This document shows positions 21,061 through 32,949 of a stretch of 64,000 bases of DNA, piece by piece (within the stretch, counting starts at the first letter, position 1; every line of letters starts with the position of its first letter). The stretch spans positions 1-64,000 of the forward strand of contig JAUCBJ010002077.1 in NCBI GenBank assembly GCA_032718475.1. The letters are read 5' to 3'. The position numbers were made by a program, and so were the translations under genes. Below the pieces are notes generated by a model, which saw only the letters and a list, made by a program, of their open reading frames with translations, was not told where the DNA came from and made no database searches. The stretch is from Nemertoderma westbladi. Its lineage: Eukaryota > Xenacoelomorpha > Nemertodermatida > Nemertodermatidae.

Positions 21061-21873
21061 TATTCCAACATTAAATAATAAAATTTACGGGAATAAATTT
21101 AAATTCATCTCTTTTAATGAATTTGATAAATTGTCATTTTTATACAATTTATAACATTCCCAAAATTCCATTAATTAATAGATCAGGGGAGCGGAGATTC
21201 ACCCTATTAAGTATATTAGTGTGCGAGAATCTCCAATATATAGTCAATAGCCGATAAAATTCATAAAATCATGTATAAAGAGGAATATTGACAATTAAAG
21301 AATTACTATTAAATAGCATCCCAGATCTGTATGCATGAGAATTACCCTAATTCTACTGCTAGCTTTCCATAATGTCACCATGGCAACAACCACGCTAGAA
21401 TTAGAAGTGAGTTAAAAGAACAATAAAGCTTGCCCCATTGAATAGCATAAGGAATAAATAGCACACTGCTAGTATCCAAGGATACATAATAATAATGTGG
21501 CATTCTGGAAGGCACTTGACTAACGGACAAATGGCCCGAATGTGTGCGGTTTGTGACAGTTGTGTGGAATTTGTGCGTTTATAGGTGAATGTTACTACTA
21601 AAGTGTGTTTACAGTAGCGAGTCGCAGTTGTGAAAGTAGCTCTACCTCTGCAGTAAGAACCTGAAGTAAATCTAAGCCCTTGGGACGGACAGTGGAGTGA
21701 CTCGCGCTGGTTGTTGTTGTCGTTGTGCAGCTACTATGTTGGCGATAGGCACAGCGGCGACAGTACATCAGCGCTGAGGATCTTGCGCTGTCCGGGGGCC
21801 GTGAGGGGTAGGCAGCGACGCCCTCTAGCCTAATTATAACTAATTATAATATTGATAAACTCATATAGCAGCT

Positions 21874-23427
21874 ATGACTGAGATGATAGAAGATGATCTT
21901 GGTATCAGGGAGCGATATACTCTACCGTTGCAAGCGTTTGTTGATAGCTTAATACGCGGCGACGCTAGTCCAACTGCTACGGAGGACGATGGTCGTTATA
22001 TCGAACTGCCAATGTCCCAGGAGCAACTCACTCGTGAATTGGACTATCGAAAATTCACTGCTCGCTGTACGTATCGTAATGGTACGCATATGGACTTCTT
22101 AACTACTGGTCATCCTATCGATTTACACGATACGGACGATGTCGATACCGAAAGGGAAATAGTCCTATTTAAATATCATACCCAGCGGAGTCGGAACGAT
22201 AAACTGAGAATCGAATGCGAAAATTCTATTCGAAATCGACTCGAAAGAGAAGACTTTAAAGAACCGGATAAACGCGGTGACTCCAACGTATATTTGGAAT
22301 TCTTGAGAGAAAAATTGTAAAACTGAAGAAAGATCACCCGCATTTCCCCTACAAGACGTGCGTCTTTGGTATTATTGCGATGAATGCCCAAGACCCAACC
22401 AACAAACGGAAAGACATAAACATCTGCGGAGATGTTGCTCTAAATACAGTTTTACTCGCTATATTTACGGGAGTTTCGAGCGAAACTTGTTCGATGTATC
22501 ACCTACGCTCGCTCGACTCAAACGATCCTTAAATAAACCTATGATCAGAGTTCCAGAATACTCGGTCAGGCCTCCTCACTCCCTAGTGAGACCTCAGACT
22601 CTTGATCCTAATAGTATCACGGATCCTCCCGAACTGTACTCACTGTTCAAAGATCTAGTGTTACCCGAACAATTAGTCGGTGGCACTCCGGTTGTGGGCT
22701 CCCTAGATATTCGCCCATCTTACCTAGCCGGATTGGGACGCGGACACCTAATATCGCCGTTCAACCCGTATAATCGTCCCGATCTAACCCCAATACAACC
22801 TGTCACTGAGGTGTAGGAGAGAGTTGAACAAAACGCGTTAGACACTATTCGACAAAAGATCGGAAAAGGAACCTACGATTGTTTGGAGAAACGTAAATTG
22901 CAGCCGCAAGTCCAAGCGGTAAACGAATTAGCTTTATCTCAGTTCGATCGGGAAATCCAGAATCTCTAAGAAGATATCGAACTTGGACGACCCTACTCTC
23001 TGCAAGAGTTTTGGACGAATGCTTCCAACGATAAGCGGAGGAAAATCAGCTCGAGGAGAAGCATATCGATTCCGATAGAGCCCGAAAACGCGAGTTGGAA
23101 AGAATCATCAAACCGAGGAAATTTCTCACTACACACGGTCCACCTACCGCTTTCGTGCAAACGACCCGTCAGGGACCAGTAAGAGCTGCTGTCTTAAAAC
23201 GCGCTCTCAAGGTTGTTCGACCTCGTTCCACTGAGGTTGATACCGATCAACCGGGTACCTCGACCGGCGGATACACCGACCGTAACCCTAAACCTTCTGA
23301 TGCAATTGTATTGCACCCTTCACCCAGGAGTTATAGCCCTCCTAGTAAAGTGGCTCGCCCCAAAGAGAAAAGGACTCTTGCTAGCCTCAAAAAACTGCGT
23401 AAACGCCGTTCACGTAAGAAAGACTAA
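21874..23427 (+). pseudogene. Unknown 3' gene of the LTR element, copy 1, broken
   Basis: A coding-like stretch that I do not recognise. Frame 1 runs from ATG 21874 to TAA 22320 (148 residues, acidic and charged). Convincing coding sequence then continues in frame 2 from about 22320, with no ATG of its own and a YYCDEC motif at about 22370. It passes an in-frame TAG at 22813 and a TAA near 22968, then moves to frame 1 at about 23040. It ends at 23427 in a Lys/Arg-rich tail (KKLRKRRSRKKD), a possible nucleic-acid-binding or nuclear-import end. There are thus two frame changes and two stops, shared by both copies. No transmembrane segment or fusion-type motif is visible, so I do not call it an envelope gene. 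It lies at the position where some LTR elements carry an extra 3' gene. Confidence 0.55.
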
Positions 23428-23505
23428 CTGTTTAGAGTATTTTTATATTTTAGAAACTGTGATTTTTTATATTTTATAGAATTAAATCCCATTTTCTGGG
23501 AGCGG

Positions 23506-24665
23506 TGTAAATGCTTTTGCGGATATAACTAATCATTTTTCCCGCAAAGTACTGTGTAGGTGTTTTAGCGGACATAAAAAGCAATTTTTTCTGTATGTGT
23601 ACTTTAGCGGACATAACAAGCCATTTTATGCCGCAATACGCCAAATACTCTTAATACAGTGTAGCTCAGATGATGAAATCTATCAGCTGATTTAATGTCG
23701 ATGTGGAGCTTTCTTAACTTTCTTTGTTCGGCTCGCTCGACCAATCAGGGCGATTTTCATTTTATCTTGCACAGAAGCCTACGGGAAATCGCGCAATGCA
23801 TGACGGTTTTTGTTTACCTTTTCCTGAGCCCCAGAACATCGGCTTTGGAATTATTCTGAGTTTCAGACTTTAGCCAAACATTAGAAGGCTTTGATTATAG
23901 GAACGTATAACTGTTATCTCAAATCACGCAAACCAAACCATACAAACTGGACAAACCAGAACATACATACTTGTCCTACCGCATTATTTTACTTCTGTTT
24001 ACTGTCGGTTATTAATTGTTATAAGTTGATGGATATGTTGTTATATTTGGAGAATATTGATAAATAATCATAAAACCCCTATCTTCTTGATATACTGAAG
24101 GTAAGAGGGACCAGTTACCTGTAGCAACTGCGACTTACATTATAGTGGTTTTGGAGTGAATTGAATGCTATTTCATAATCCCTACAAGTGTCAGTTGCTA
24201 TTCTCCTTATATATGATCAAATTTAGTGAAGGTCGGCAGATCAGTGTGCAGCAGTGTGCGGTAGTGTACAGGAGTGTAACCGATAACAAAGCATTTCCTA
24301 AAGAATGCACTTTATACGAAAATCATTAGCCATCCCGTTGTGTTTAGTGTAAGTCATAACTCTGTTTACATACTTAGAGCGCCACGTCCTAAAGGAACTG
24401 TTAATATTTCCCGAAAGTGAATAATATTTGTCAGAGATATTATAGTAACGAGCAATCGAATAATACAGTAAGTCTACACCGCAATAAGGTCAGAGCATCC
24501 GAATCCAGTCTCCCTTAACTGTGGGTGAATGGTCGCGCATAGGCTGGCTTCGGCTAATGTAACTTTATGTGCACCAAATACTTGTGATAGGCTAAAGTCG
24601 ATTTATAAACTAGAAGACACCTAAAATTGGCAGGTTAAACTGCTAAAGGTCTAAAAGCGCGAACA
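23506..24665 (+). repeat. 3' LTR of copy 1 (1160 bp)
   Basis: Preceded by the purine-rich GGGAGCGG and followed by the target duplication CTCTC (24666-24670). By eye it is closer to the LTR at 32950 (about seven differences) than to the 5' LTR at 13898. Confidence 0.93.
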
Positions 24666-24804
24666 CTCTCGGTGAATTAATATCTCGTCTCATTGTTAAA
24701 TTATTATCAATAAATTTATGAAAAGGCAGAAAGCTAGGCATATACCTGTATACTGCTATAGGACTGTAGGATAGACAGATAGAGCTGTAGAGTGGCACGT
24801 TTTT

Positions 24805-25249
24805 GGGTAAATCTTTTCGACCTACGCGTAGTTCGCAACATTGGGTCATATATCACCAGTTTCAGAGTTTTAACAATAACTACGCGTAGGTGCTACGCGT
24901 AGCTACGCGTAGGTCCTACTCGACCTACGCATAGGTGCTACCCATGACTATGCCTATACGTCGTTTATCATTAGTAGGCTTACGTATTCCAAGCGAGTCA
25001 GTAGTACTAAAATAAGACACAATACGGTATGTTCAATAAACAACAGACAACCATCAAATGCTTTCAACAGTAATGTATCCTATACCTGTATACTCTATAT
25101 AGAGGAATACGCGAAAACTACATATTCTTCACTTCATGCGTTGCGGGCGATAAAATGTGTTAATAATTAATGTTTAGAGTTCAAAAATAGTTTACAAAGG
25201 AAATAGGCCGATGGTTCTTATCGATTCTCTATGCTTTTTATTGCCTTTG
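24805..25249. mobile_element. Left part of CTACGCGTAG foldback element, truncated
   Basis: Identical in plan to the left side of the intact element at 34249-35326, including the preceding ACGTTTTT. It is cut off at 25249 by the tandem duplication join. It has one fewer CTACGCGTAG unit than the right copy. Confidence 0.85.
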
Positions 25250-28200
25250 CTCAAGAGCAGGGAGAGCTGCTTTATCAAGTTCGAGAACGTATCCTAAGAA
25301 TCAGACTAATCCTATCGGCCTTTGAGGAAGCCTCGAAAAGAAGCCAAGACATGTTGTTGCAAGTTGCCGTAAAGACTTGGTTCCAACGGGTGAGCCTTAA
25401 AGTTCAAGGAACATCCCAATGGAAAATTCAGCTAACTGAGCGCTCAACCCACGGAGAATCAACAGACGCTACCTTTTCTAAAGTGGAAAGCGAAGCGACA
25501 TTGGAGAAACCTCAGAAGAAGGACGCTATTGACATCTATCTGTCAGACTATCAACGATTTATAGGTGACAAAGAGTTGAGGAGACGGCTGGCTGGACTTC
25601 ACCCTACTAATGAAGGAGCCAAATTTGTGTTAGACGCATTAGATGCAGAAATGTTAGTCGCAGAGCAGGCTAAATTTGATGAAAGCATCCTCCTCGCTAG
25701 GGAACAGGAAGAACGATTAAAGAAAAAACGGATAGAAGACAGAAAGGTAGCAGCAGCGGCAGCGGCAGAAGTTCAAAGAAAGGCGGCAGCTGCAGCGGCA
25801 GCGGCAGAAGCTGAAAGAAAAGCGGCAGCGGCAGAGGCAGAGGCTGAGGCAGCGGCAGCGGCAGAGGCAGCGGAAAGAAAAGCGGCAGCTGCAACGGCAG
25901 AAGCTGAAAGAAAGGTAGCAGCGGCAGAAGCGGAAAGAAAGGCGGCAGAGGCAGTGGTAGAAGCAGAACGGAAAGCATCTGAAGAGACAATCCAACTAGA
26001 GTTAGAAAATCTTCAAGAGAAGCAAGATTACTTCAATAAACAAAGAACAGCTAAGTATATGCAGATGATAAGTCGATCTACTCCCAAGAGACAGGGATTT
26101 ACATCATCTGATGAAGGCGATACAACAGATCCCGAAGGCAGAGGAAATAGATCTCGTTCCAGCAGACGAAGAAGAACGCCTCACCATCAGAAATTGCCTA
26201 ATTTGCCCCCAGCTGTGAGAAGGCAACTAGCTAGTGCAGACTTAGGTAGTACAGAACCCACAGACCAAATTATTAGAGTAGAAAGACTCCCTACTATAGT
26301 AGATGAGCCTGAAATAATTAGGCCTGTTCTCGAAGCCACCCCTTCTGTGATAGAGACCCCTGTACTTCCAGAACCTAACTCTAAATTCCCTTTGCACAGT
26401 ACTAAACTACCTGTACCCAGTAGGACTGTTCCAGAGTCAATTCCAGTCCTGGACGCCGAGCGAGACATTAACGATTTATCACCCGTCGTCCCTCGTCTAC
26501 CCGCTACTATGTTGGCGGCTCCCGCTTCGGCGGTAGAGTGGGTGGATGAGGGACGGTGGGAGATGGGTCTCCTGCTCGGGCAGCTGAGGGAACATCTTTT
26601 GTGTTCCTCTCAGCAGGTCCGGGAGATGGAAGGGACTGTTCAACAGTTAAAGGGAACAGTCAGAGAGGGTAGGTTAGAGTTGCAAGAAGTGCAGCAGAGT
26701 ATCGCGTTAGAACGCGATAAATTAGTAAATATACAAAGGGGTATACCATCACCCCCTGTAACAATGTGTCAACCTGTTAGGTCTGAAATATTTCATGCGC
26801 AAGGTGTGGAGCCTACACGCATCTATACTGCTAGCGAAGTAGAAACTCCTATAATAAACCCCATTAAGGGTAATTATAAACCTGTTGACAATGATATTCC
26901 ATATAGACCTGATAATAATCCGAGAAATTTATATACCGATAACTCAATATTAAATAATACGATGGCCCAAGAAAGTTTTACGCATCAAATGGCTAGAACC
27001 AAAGCCCGTCAAGCGGTAAAGGTGGGAGAGATCGTCAAGTTCAACGGAGATGAGATGAAATGGTTACCTTTTAATGAATATTACAAAGATAACATACAGA
27101 ACTCTGTGCTATCTAACGGAGAGAAACTTAGATTCCTCATCGAGTGTTTGGAAGGACCTCCCAAGTTAATGGCGTTAAAGTTTATTGGACATCCAGATGG
27201 ATTAAGACAAGTTTGGGATACACTAAACATCAGGTATGGTAATAGAAATAACATAGCTAGGTATTTGTATGCGAAATTGGTAGCGCCCCGAAAGTTTCTT
27301 AGCAGCGGGATTATAGAATTTTCCGATGAGATCCAGGAGATTTGTAGACAATTAGATTGGCTAGGTAAGTCTCATGAATATCAGAGTTCTATGGTTATTG
27401 GAGCTGTAGCATCTACCTTGCCAAAGGGTGGAGTGGGTACTCGTTGGGACAAAAGAGTTCTGTATATGATGGAACAACAACGAAGAGACCCTACCATGGC
27501 TGATCTCATGTCATTCTTGGATGGAGAGGTAAAATTACAGCTCCTGAAGCAGTCCAGAGAGAAGACACCGGAAAATAAGGTAAGTGAGAAAACCGTTTCT
27601 AGGAGAAAGGTAACATCAGTGTGTTATACAGACAATGGCGAAAGCCAGGCCTCTCAAGAGGAGAACAATGGGAAAGACACCGAAAGATCTTACTATGTCA
27701 ACAAAGCGCCTAAGGACGTAAGTAAATTTAAGTCTCGAACTAGTGACAGGAGAGAACAGGTAACAAAAACTCCTCCTACGTCTCCTAAGAGAATTCATGG
27801 AAGAAAGCCCGAGGAAAGAACGAGTGTGCACAACACTACCCAAGGTAAAGTAAGTAACATCAAACCAAAATGTGCATTGTGCGACGGGCCCCACCGTTTA
27901 AGTGTGTGTGATGAATTCCTAAAGAAATCCCTAAAAGATAGAAGCGAAGTCATGTGGGATAAGCGGTTGTGTTATAATTGTCTCAGACAAGGACACCAAC
28001 GGCGAACCTGTTACTCCGATGCAAGGTGTGCTAAGTGCGGCGCGAAACATCATATCTTGTTGCACACCGAATTCGAAAGAAACAGCCCGAGTCAGGTAAG
28101 TGAGTCCGAACTACATGTCCAATTCAGTGATGTGAACGACACCGACCACAGCTCTGAGATGGAAGGATTCTACACTGACGAATTCTCCGACGAAAATGAA

Positions 28201-29616
28201 TCCTGTTATATGACAAACACCGCGGTGTATCGAGCGCTTACGTATGAGACTGAAACCGATAGCGAGCTCCCCCTAACTATTCCGGACCGACAACCATCTT
28301 GGAAAGCGCCAACTTCCAACGTAGGAATCCGGGAATTTCCCGTAGTGCAGTTGAGAGTCCACGGGTTAAAAAAGAGCTATATAGTGAACGCCCTCCTTGA
28401 CTCCGGCAGCACAGGAACATTCATCGACAAAGAACTAGCCGAAGACATCTTTGCTGGACAACCCAAGTTCCGAACTAAGTTGAACCTTTCAGGAATTATG
28501 CAGGTTTGGAAATCTACAGTAGCTACAGACTACTATGTAGGCGCGTTGTCCACCCCCCAGGATGAACTAGGAAAACACAGTATAAGGTCAGTAAAAATGG
28601 TGGCGATAAAGAACTTCGCTACCAGCCAAGTGGAACCTTATAACTGGGATGAAGACGATTTCACCCAGCAGCAGGAGATACCTAGATTCAACACCGACTA
28701 CCCAGGGGTACAGATACTCATCGGCCAAAATGCGCATGAGGCGCTTGAGACATTAGAGAAACGGCCTGCTCGACCGCAACCATTGCAAACCTATGCGGGA
28801 AGAACAAGAGTAGGTTGGTACTTCACTGGACCTTCCCGCAGGACACTCATGGAAAGGCTACCCAAAGATCAGGTCCATAAGGCGAGTGAATGGGAAGAAG
28901 ACATCAGTGAGGGAGAGACAACCACAACTGAGGGAACACCATACTCCTCAGATAATGACGATATTAACTCTAATGTAGATCAATGGAGACATTGCCTTGG
29001 GACGATTAATCCAGCCAACATCGCTTCCAGAGGAGCAACTCCTCAAGAACTGATAGATACTCCAGACTGGTTAGGTGGACCCGACTTCCTAAGTAAAGAA
29101 GAGGATGAATGGCCTCCTCATCTCACCACGGCTGAGATTAGACAAGCCAAGGGAGTGGAGAAAGTCAAACCTAAAACCCGGACGAGTAAATCAAAGTTAT
29201 TTAAACCCGCGATTGATCCGTCTGTACTACACATTTCAGGGGACGACGCTGTGGGTCTAAACTCCCCCGCCACAAATAACTCTGTTGTGGAAATCAGAGA
29301 AAGAGACTGGAAATCTGGAACACCAGACGTCTCGCAGGGACTCTCACCTCTCCTGCAGGGAGCGATAAACCACTATAGCTCCTGGAATCGGCTTTGTAAG
29401 GCCGTCGTGTATTTGAAGCGATGTTTCTATCGTCACTATTCCAGGACAAAGAGGAAACCTGGAATTGTATTCGAAACGCAGCAGCTCAATCGCCCAGTTG
29501 GTCGTTTATGTTTACTGGAAAGAGACAGAGAACTCTCTGGAAACTATGGAAGGCAAGATACTCTTCCTACGACCACCTCCCTAATCCAACCAACATCCAG
29601 GGACTCTCCAACGTAA
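25231..29616 (+). CDS. gag-protease-RNaseH tail polyprotein, copy 2, open but 5'-truncated
   Basis: 1461 codons without a stop. The first six or so residues come from flanking DNA at the duplication join, so the natural N terminus (about 188 residues in copy 1) is missing and the ATG at 25231 is accidental. Approximate residues: Ala/Glu/Arg coil region about 170-250, zinc knuckles near 880-945, protease DSGS near 1057, RNase H tail WRH...NPANIASRG from about 1252, pre-integrase YSSWN segment near 1375. CAA replaces the TAA of copy 1. As in copy 1, reverse transcriptase core and integrase are absent. No LTR lies upstream of the truncated frame within this unit; the LTR at 23506 ends 566 bp before it, so normal expression is doubtful. 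Confidence 0.8.
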   Translation: MLFIAFAQEQGELLYQVRERILRIRLILSAFEEASKRSQDMLLQVAVKTWFQRVSLKVQGTSQWKIQLTERSTHGESTDATFSKVESEATLEKPQKKDAIDIYLSDYQRFIGDKELRRRLAGLHPTNEGAKFVLDALDAEMLVAEQAKFDESILLAREQEERLKKKRIEDRKVAAAAAAEVQRKAAAAAAAAEAERKAAAAEAEAEAAAAAEAAERKAAAATAEAERKVAAAEAERKAAEAVVEAERKASEETIQLELENLQEKQDYFNKQRTAKYMQMISRSTPKRQGFTSSDEGDTTDPEGRGNRSRSSRRRRTPHHQKLPNLPPAVRRQLASADLGSTEPTDQIIRVERLPTIVDEPEIIRPVLEATPSVIETPVLPEPNSKFPLHSTKLPVPSRTVPESIPVLDAERDINDLSPVVPRLPATMLAAPASAVEWVDEGRWEMGLLLGQLREHLLCSSQQVREMEGTVQQLKGTVREGRLELQEVQQSIALERDKLVNIQRGIPSPPVTMCQPVRSEIFHAQGVEPTRIYTASEVETPIINPIKGNYKPVDNDIPYRPDNNPRNLYTDNSILNNTMAQESFTHQMARTKARQAVKVGEIVKFNGDEMKWLPFNEYYKDNIQNSVLSNGEKLRFLIECLEGPPKLMALKFIGHPDGLRQVWDTLNIRYGNRNNIARYLYAKLVAPRKFLSSGIIEFSDEIQEICRQLDWLGKSHEYQSSMVIGAVASTLPKGGVGTRWDKRVLYMMEQQRRDPTMADLMSFLDGEVKLQLLKQSREKTPENKVSEKTVSRRKVTSVCYTDNGESQASQEENNGKDTERSYYVNKAPKDVSKFKSRTSDRREQVTKTPPTSPKRIHGRKPEERTSVHNTTQGKVSNIKPKCALCDGPHRLSVCDEFLKKSLKDRSEVMWDKRLCYNCLRQGHQRRTCYSDARCAKCGAKHHILLHTEFERNSPSQVSESELHVQFSDVNDTDHSSEMEGFYTDEFSDENESCYMTNTAVYRALTYETETDSELPLTIPDRQPSWKAPTSNVGIREFPVVQLRVHGLKKSYIVNALLDSGSTGTFIDKELAEDIFAGQPKFRTKLNLSGIMQVWKSTVATDYYVGALSTPQDELGKHSIRSVKMVAIKNFATSQVEPYNWDEDDFTQQQEIPRFNTDYPGVQILIGQNAHEALETLEKRPARPQPLQTYAGRTRVGWYFTGPSRRTLMERLPKDQVHKASEWEEDISEGETTTTEGTPYSSDNDDINSNVDQWRHCLGTINPANIASRGATPQELIDTPDWLGGPDFLSKEEDEWPPHLTTAEIRQAKGVEKVKPKTRTSKSKLFKPAIDPSVLHISGDDAVGLNSPATNNSVVEIRERDWKSGTPDVSQGLSPLLQGAINHYSSWNRLCKAVVYLKRCFYRHYSRTKRKPGIVFETQQLNRPVGRLCLLERDRELSGNYGRQDTLPTTTSLIQPTSRDSPT

Positions 29617-31317
29617 TGACGTCTGGAGTGGGTGTGTGACTATTATTTTATATGTATTTATTATTTTTATATTTATGTATGTATTATTATGTACTTTTAT
29701 TATAATCGTTTTCTTTAATTTTATTTAGTAGAATGTTATTTTAGCGATTATCTAGTAGATTAGTGCAATATATATTAGTCTTTATTACTTAATTACTTAT
29801 ATTATATATATTTAGTGCAACGGCGAGAAATAATTCTTTTTCTCTTTCCTTACTGTCCGTATTACATTATAAATGCGTGACTACAGTAAGATGAAATGTC
29901 CGTACTTATTAAAGTACCATAAAGCTCCTACTATATTCAAGTATTATTGGTAAGTAGAGTATTAGGAATGCAAAGTTCAGATCCTCGTGTCTTGGCTAAA
30001 CCAAGCTCTGGGTAGACCTTGGAAACGACTTGCCTCTTCTCACTGACATTGCTTCTTGCAATATTGCTCTCATACCGTATATTAAATAATACATATAGTA
30101 GCGTGATGTCCCTTTAACAGTAGCGTAAAACGCAAAATCAATCTGTTAAACCCTTTGACCATCTGTAATTCTAGTCGATTAAGATATCGCGGCACCCACC
30201 GATATACTTGAAAGACAAAATTCTAGAATCAATGGTTAACGTCCCCAGACATGTTCTGGAATAAACCGGTGCCCATCTTAAATATTAACTATTAATATTT
30301 ATAAAATCTGTCAAGCAAATACAATAGAGTAAATACTTACAAGTTAACTCTAGAAAATCTATAAATTAAAATCTGTTAAATTTTAGATCCTTTAAAATTC
30401 TAGTCGATTAAGATATCGTAGCACTTACCTATACTCTTAAAAGGACAAATTCCCTAGAATCAAGGATCCCAGTCCCCAGACATGCTCTGGAATAAAATTG
30501 TGCTTATTCCAACATTAAATAATAAAATTTACGGGAATAAATTTAAATTCATCTCTTTTAATGAATTTGATAAATTGTCATTTTTATACAATTTATAACA
30601 TTCCCAAAATTCCATTAATTAATAGATCATGGGAGCGGAGATTCACCCTATTAAGTATATTAGTGTGCGAGAATCTCCAATATATAGTCAATAGCCGATA
30701 AAATTCATAAAATCATGTATAAAGAGGAATATTGACAATTAAAGAATTACTATTAAATAGCATCCCAGATCTGTATGCATGAGAATTACCCTAATTCTAC
30801 TGCTAGCTTTCCATAATGTCACCATGGCAACAACCACGCTAGAATTAGAAGTGAGTTAAAAGAACAATAAAGCTTGCCCCATTGAATAGCATAAGGAATA
30901 AATAGCACACTGCTAGTATCCAAGGATACATAATAATAACGTGGCATTCTGGAAGGCACTTGACTAACGGACAAATGGCCCGAATGTGTGTGGTTTGTGA
31001 CAGTTGTGTGGAATTTGTGCGTTTATAGGTGAATGTTACTACTAAAGTGTGTTTACAGTAGCGAGTCGCAGTTGTGAAAGTAGCTCTACCTCTGCAGTAA
31101 GAACCTGAAGTAAATTTAAGCCCTTGGGACGGACAGTGGAGTGACTCGCGCTGGTTGTTGTTGTCGTTGTGCAGCTACTATGTTGGCGATAGGCACAGCG
31201 GCGACAGTACATCAGCGCTGAGGATCTTGCGCTGTCCGGGGGCCGTGAGGGGTAGGCAGCGACGCCCTCTAGCCTAATTATAACTAATTATAATATTGAT
31301 AAACTCATATAGCAGCT
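29617..31317 (+). other. Structured noncoding segment, copy 2
   Basis: Counterpart of 20173-21873. RNA motif units lie at 30168-30273 and 30397-30504. In the second unit CCGATA has become CCTATA, which weakens the short hairpin, while the pseudoknot arms stay. Confidence 0.6.
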
Positions 31318-32871
31318 ATGACTGAGTTGATAGAAGATGATCTTGGTATCAGGGAGCGATATACTCTACCGTTGCAAGCGTTTGTTGATAGCTTAATACG
31401 CGGCGACGCTAGTCCAACTGCTACGGAGGACGATGGTCGTTATATCGAGCTGCCAATGTCCCAGGAGCAACTCACTCGTGAATTGGACTATCGAAAATTC
31501 ACTGCTCGCTGTACGCATCGTAATGGTACGCATATGGACTTCTTAACTACTGGTCATCCTATCGATTTACACGATACGGACGATGTCGATACCGAAAGGG
31601 AAATAGTCCTATTTAAATATCATACCCAGCGGAGTCGGAACGATAAACTGAGAATCGAATGCGAAAATTCTATTCGAAATCGACTCGAAAGAGAAGACTT
31701 TAAAGAACCGGATAAACGCGGTGACTCCAACGTATATTTGGAATTCTTGAGAGAAACATTGTAAAACTGAAGAAAGATCACCCGCATTTCCCCTACAAGA
31801 CGTGCGTCTTTGGTATTATTGCGATGAATGCCCAAGACCCAACCAACAAACGGAAAGACATAAACATCCGCGGAGACGTTGCTCTAAACACAGTTTTACT
31901 CGCTATATTTACGGGAGTTTCGAGCGAAACTTGTTCGATGTATCACTTACGCTCGCTCGACTCAAACGATCCTTAAATAAACCTATGATCAGAGTTCCGG
32001 AATACTCGGTCAGGCCACCTCACTCCCTAGTGAGACTTCAGACTCTTGATCCTAATAGTATCACGGATCCTCCCGAACTGTACTCACTGTTCAAAGATCT
32101 AGTGTTACCCGAACAATTAGTCGGTGGCACTCCGGTTGTGGGCTCCCTAGATATTCGCCCATCTTACCTAGCCGGATTGGGACGCGGACACCTAATATCG
32201 CCGTTCAACCCGTATAATCGTCCCGATCTAACCCCGATACAACCTGTCACTGAGGTGTAGGAGAGAGTTGAACAAAACGCGTTAGACACTAATCGACAAA
32301 AGATCGGAAAAGGAACCTACGATTGTTTGGAGAAACATAAATTGCAGCCGCAAGTCCAAGCGGTAAACGAATTAGCTTTATCTCAGTTCGATCGGGAAAT
32401 CCAGAATCTCTAAGAAGATATCGAACTTGGACGACCCTACTCTCTGCAAGAGTTTTGGACGAATGCTTCCAACGATAAGCGGAGGAAAATCAGCTCGAGG
32501 AGAAGCATATCGATTCCGATAGAGCCCGAAAACGCGAGTTGGAAAGAATCATCAAACCGAGGAAATTTCTCACTACACACGGTCCACCTACCGCTTTCGT
32601 GCAAACGACCCATCAGGGACCAGTAAGCGCTGCTGTCTTAAAACGCGCTCTCAAGGTTGTTCGACCTCGTTCCACTGAGGTTGATACCGATCAACCGGAT
32701 ACCTCGACCGGCGGATACACCGACCATAACCCTAAACCTTCTGATGCAATTGTATTGCACCCTTCACCCAGGAGTTATAGCCCTCCTAGTAAAGTGGCTC
32801 GCCCCAAAGAGAAAAGGACTCTTGCTAGCCTCAAAAAACTGCGTAAACGCCGTTCACGTAAGAAAGACTAA
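31318..32871 (+). pseudogene. Unknown 3' gene of the LTR element, copy 2, broken
   Basis: Counterpart of 21874-23427, with the same two frame changes and two stops, so the damage predates the tandem duplication. A handful of single-base differences are spread along it. The cysteine motif and the Lys/Arg-rich end are both kept. Function unknown. Confidence 0.55.
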
Positions 32872-32949
32872 CTGTTTAGAGTATTTTTATATTTTAGAAA
32901 CTGTGATTTTTTATATTTTATAGAATTAAATCCCATTTTCTGGGAGCGG

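Larger units (their letters stand above)
20173..21873 (+). other. Structured noncoding segment of copy 1
   Basis: 1.7 kb without a supported frame. It contains two copies of a folded motif (20724-20829 and 20953-21060). It also has a hairpin with 8-bp arms (21193-21200 with 21227-21234) and another with 9-bp arms (21347-21355 with 21396-21404). It ends in a CpG-rich stretch (about 21600-21830) directly ahead of the 3' gene, which could be its leader or an internal promoter. The same segment is in copy 2 at 29617-31317. Confidence 0.6.
13898..24665 (+). mobile_element. BEL/Pao-type LTR retrotransposon, copy 1, lacking RT and integrase
   Basis: A 10.77-kb element with LTRs of exactly 1160 bp at each end, both starting TGTAAATGC and ending GAACA. 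The 5-bp CTCTC directly before 13898 recurs directly after 24665, a clean target duplication. Order: LTR, leader, gag-protease frame, RNase H tail and pre-integrase segment, 1.7 kb noncoding, broken 3' gene, short purine-rich tract GGGAGCGG, LTR. The reverse transcriptase core and integrase are missing, so it must depend on another element. By eye the two LTRs differ at about a dozen sites, so this is not a brand-new insertion. Confidence 0.88.
15812..25249 (+). repeat. Tandem segmental duplication, unit 1 (9438 bp)
   Basis: Bases 15812-25249 recur as 25250-34708. The unit starts inside gag (CTCAAGAGCAG) and ends in the right flank of the element (TTGCCTTTG). All of the 21-bp length difference is explained by 6 bp in the Ala-rich repeat and 15 bp in the flank. 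This is duplication of an existing insertion, not a second retrotransposition. Confidence 0.9.

Noticed and set aside
22358-22816. Independent gene starting at 22358
   Set aside because: The apparent start is GTG and the frame is open further upstream. It is better read as the continuation of a broken gene from 21874.
21874-23427. Envelope gene in the 3' position of the LTR element
   Set aside because: No signal peptide, transmembrane segment or fusion-type motif is visible in any frame.
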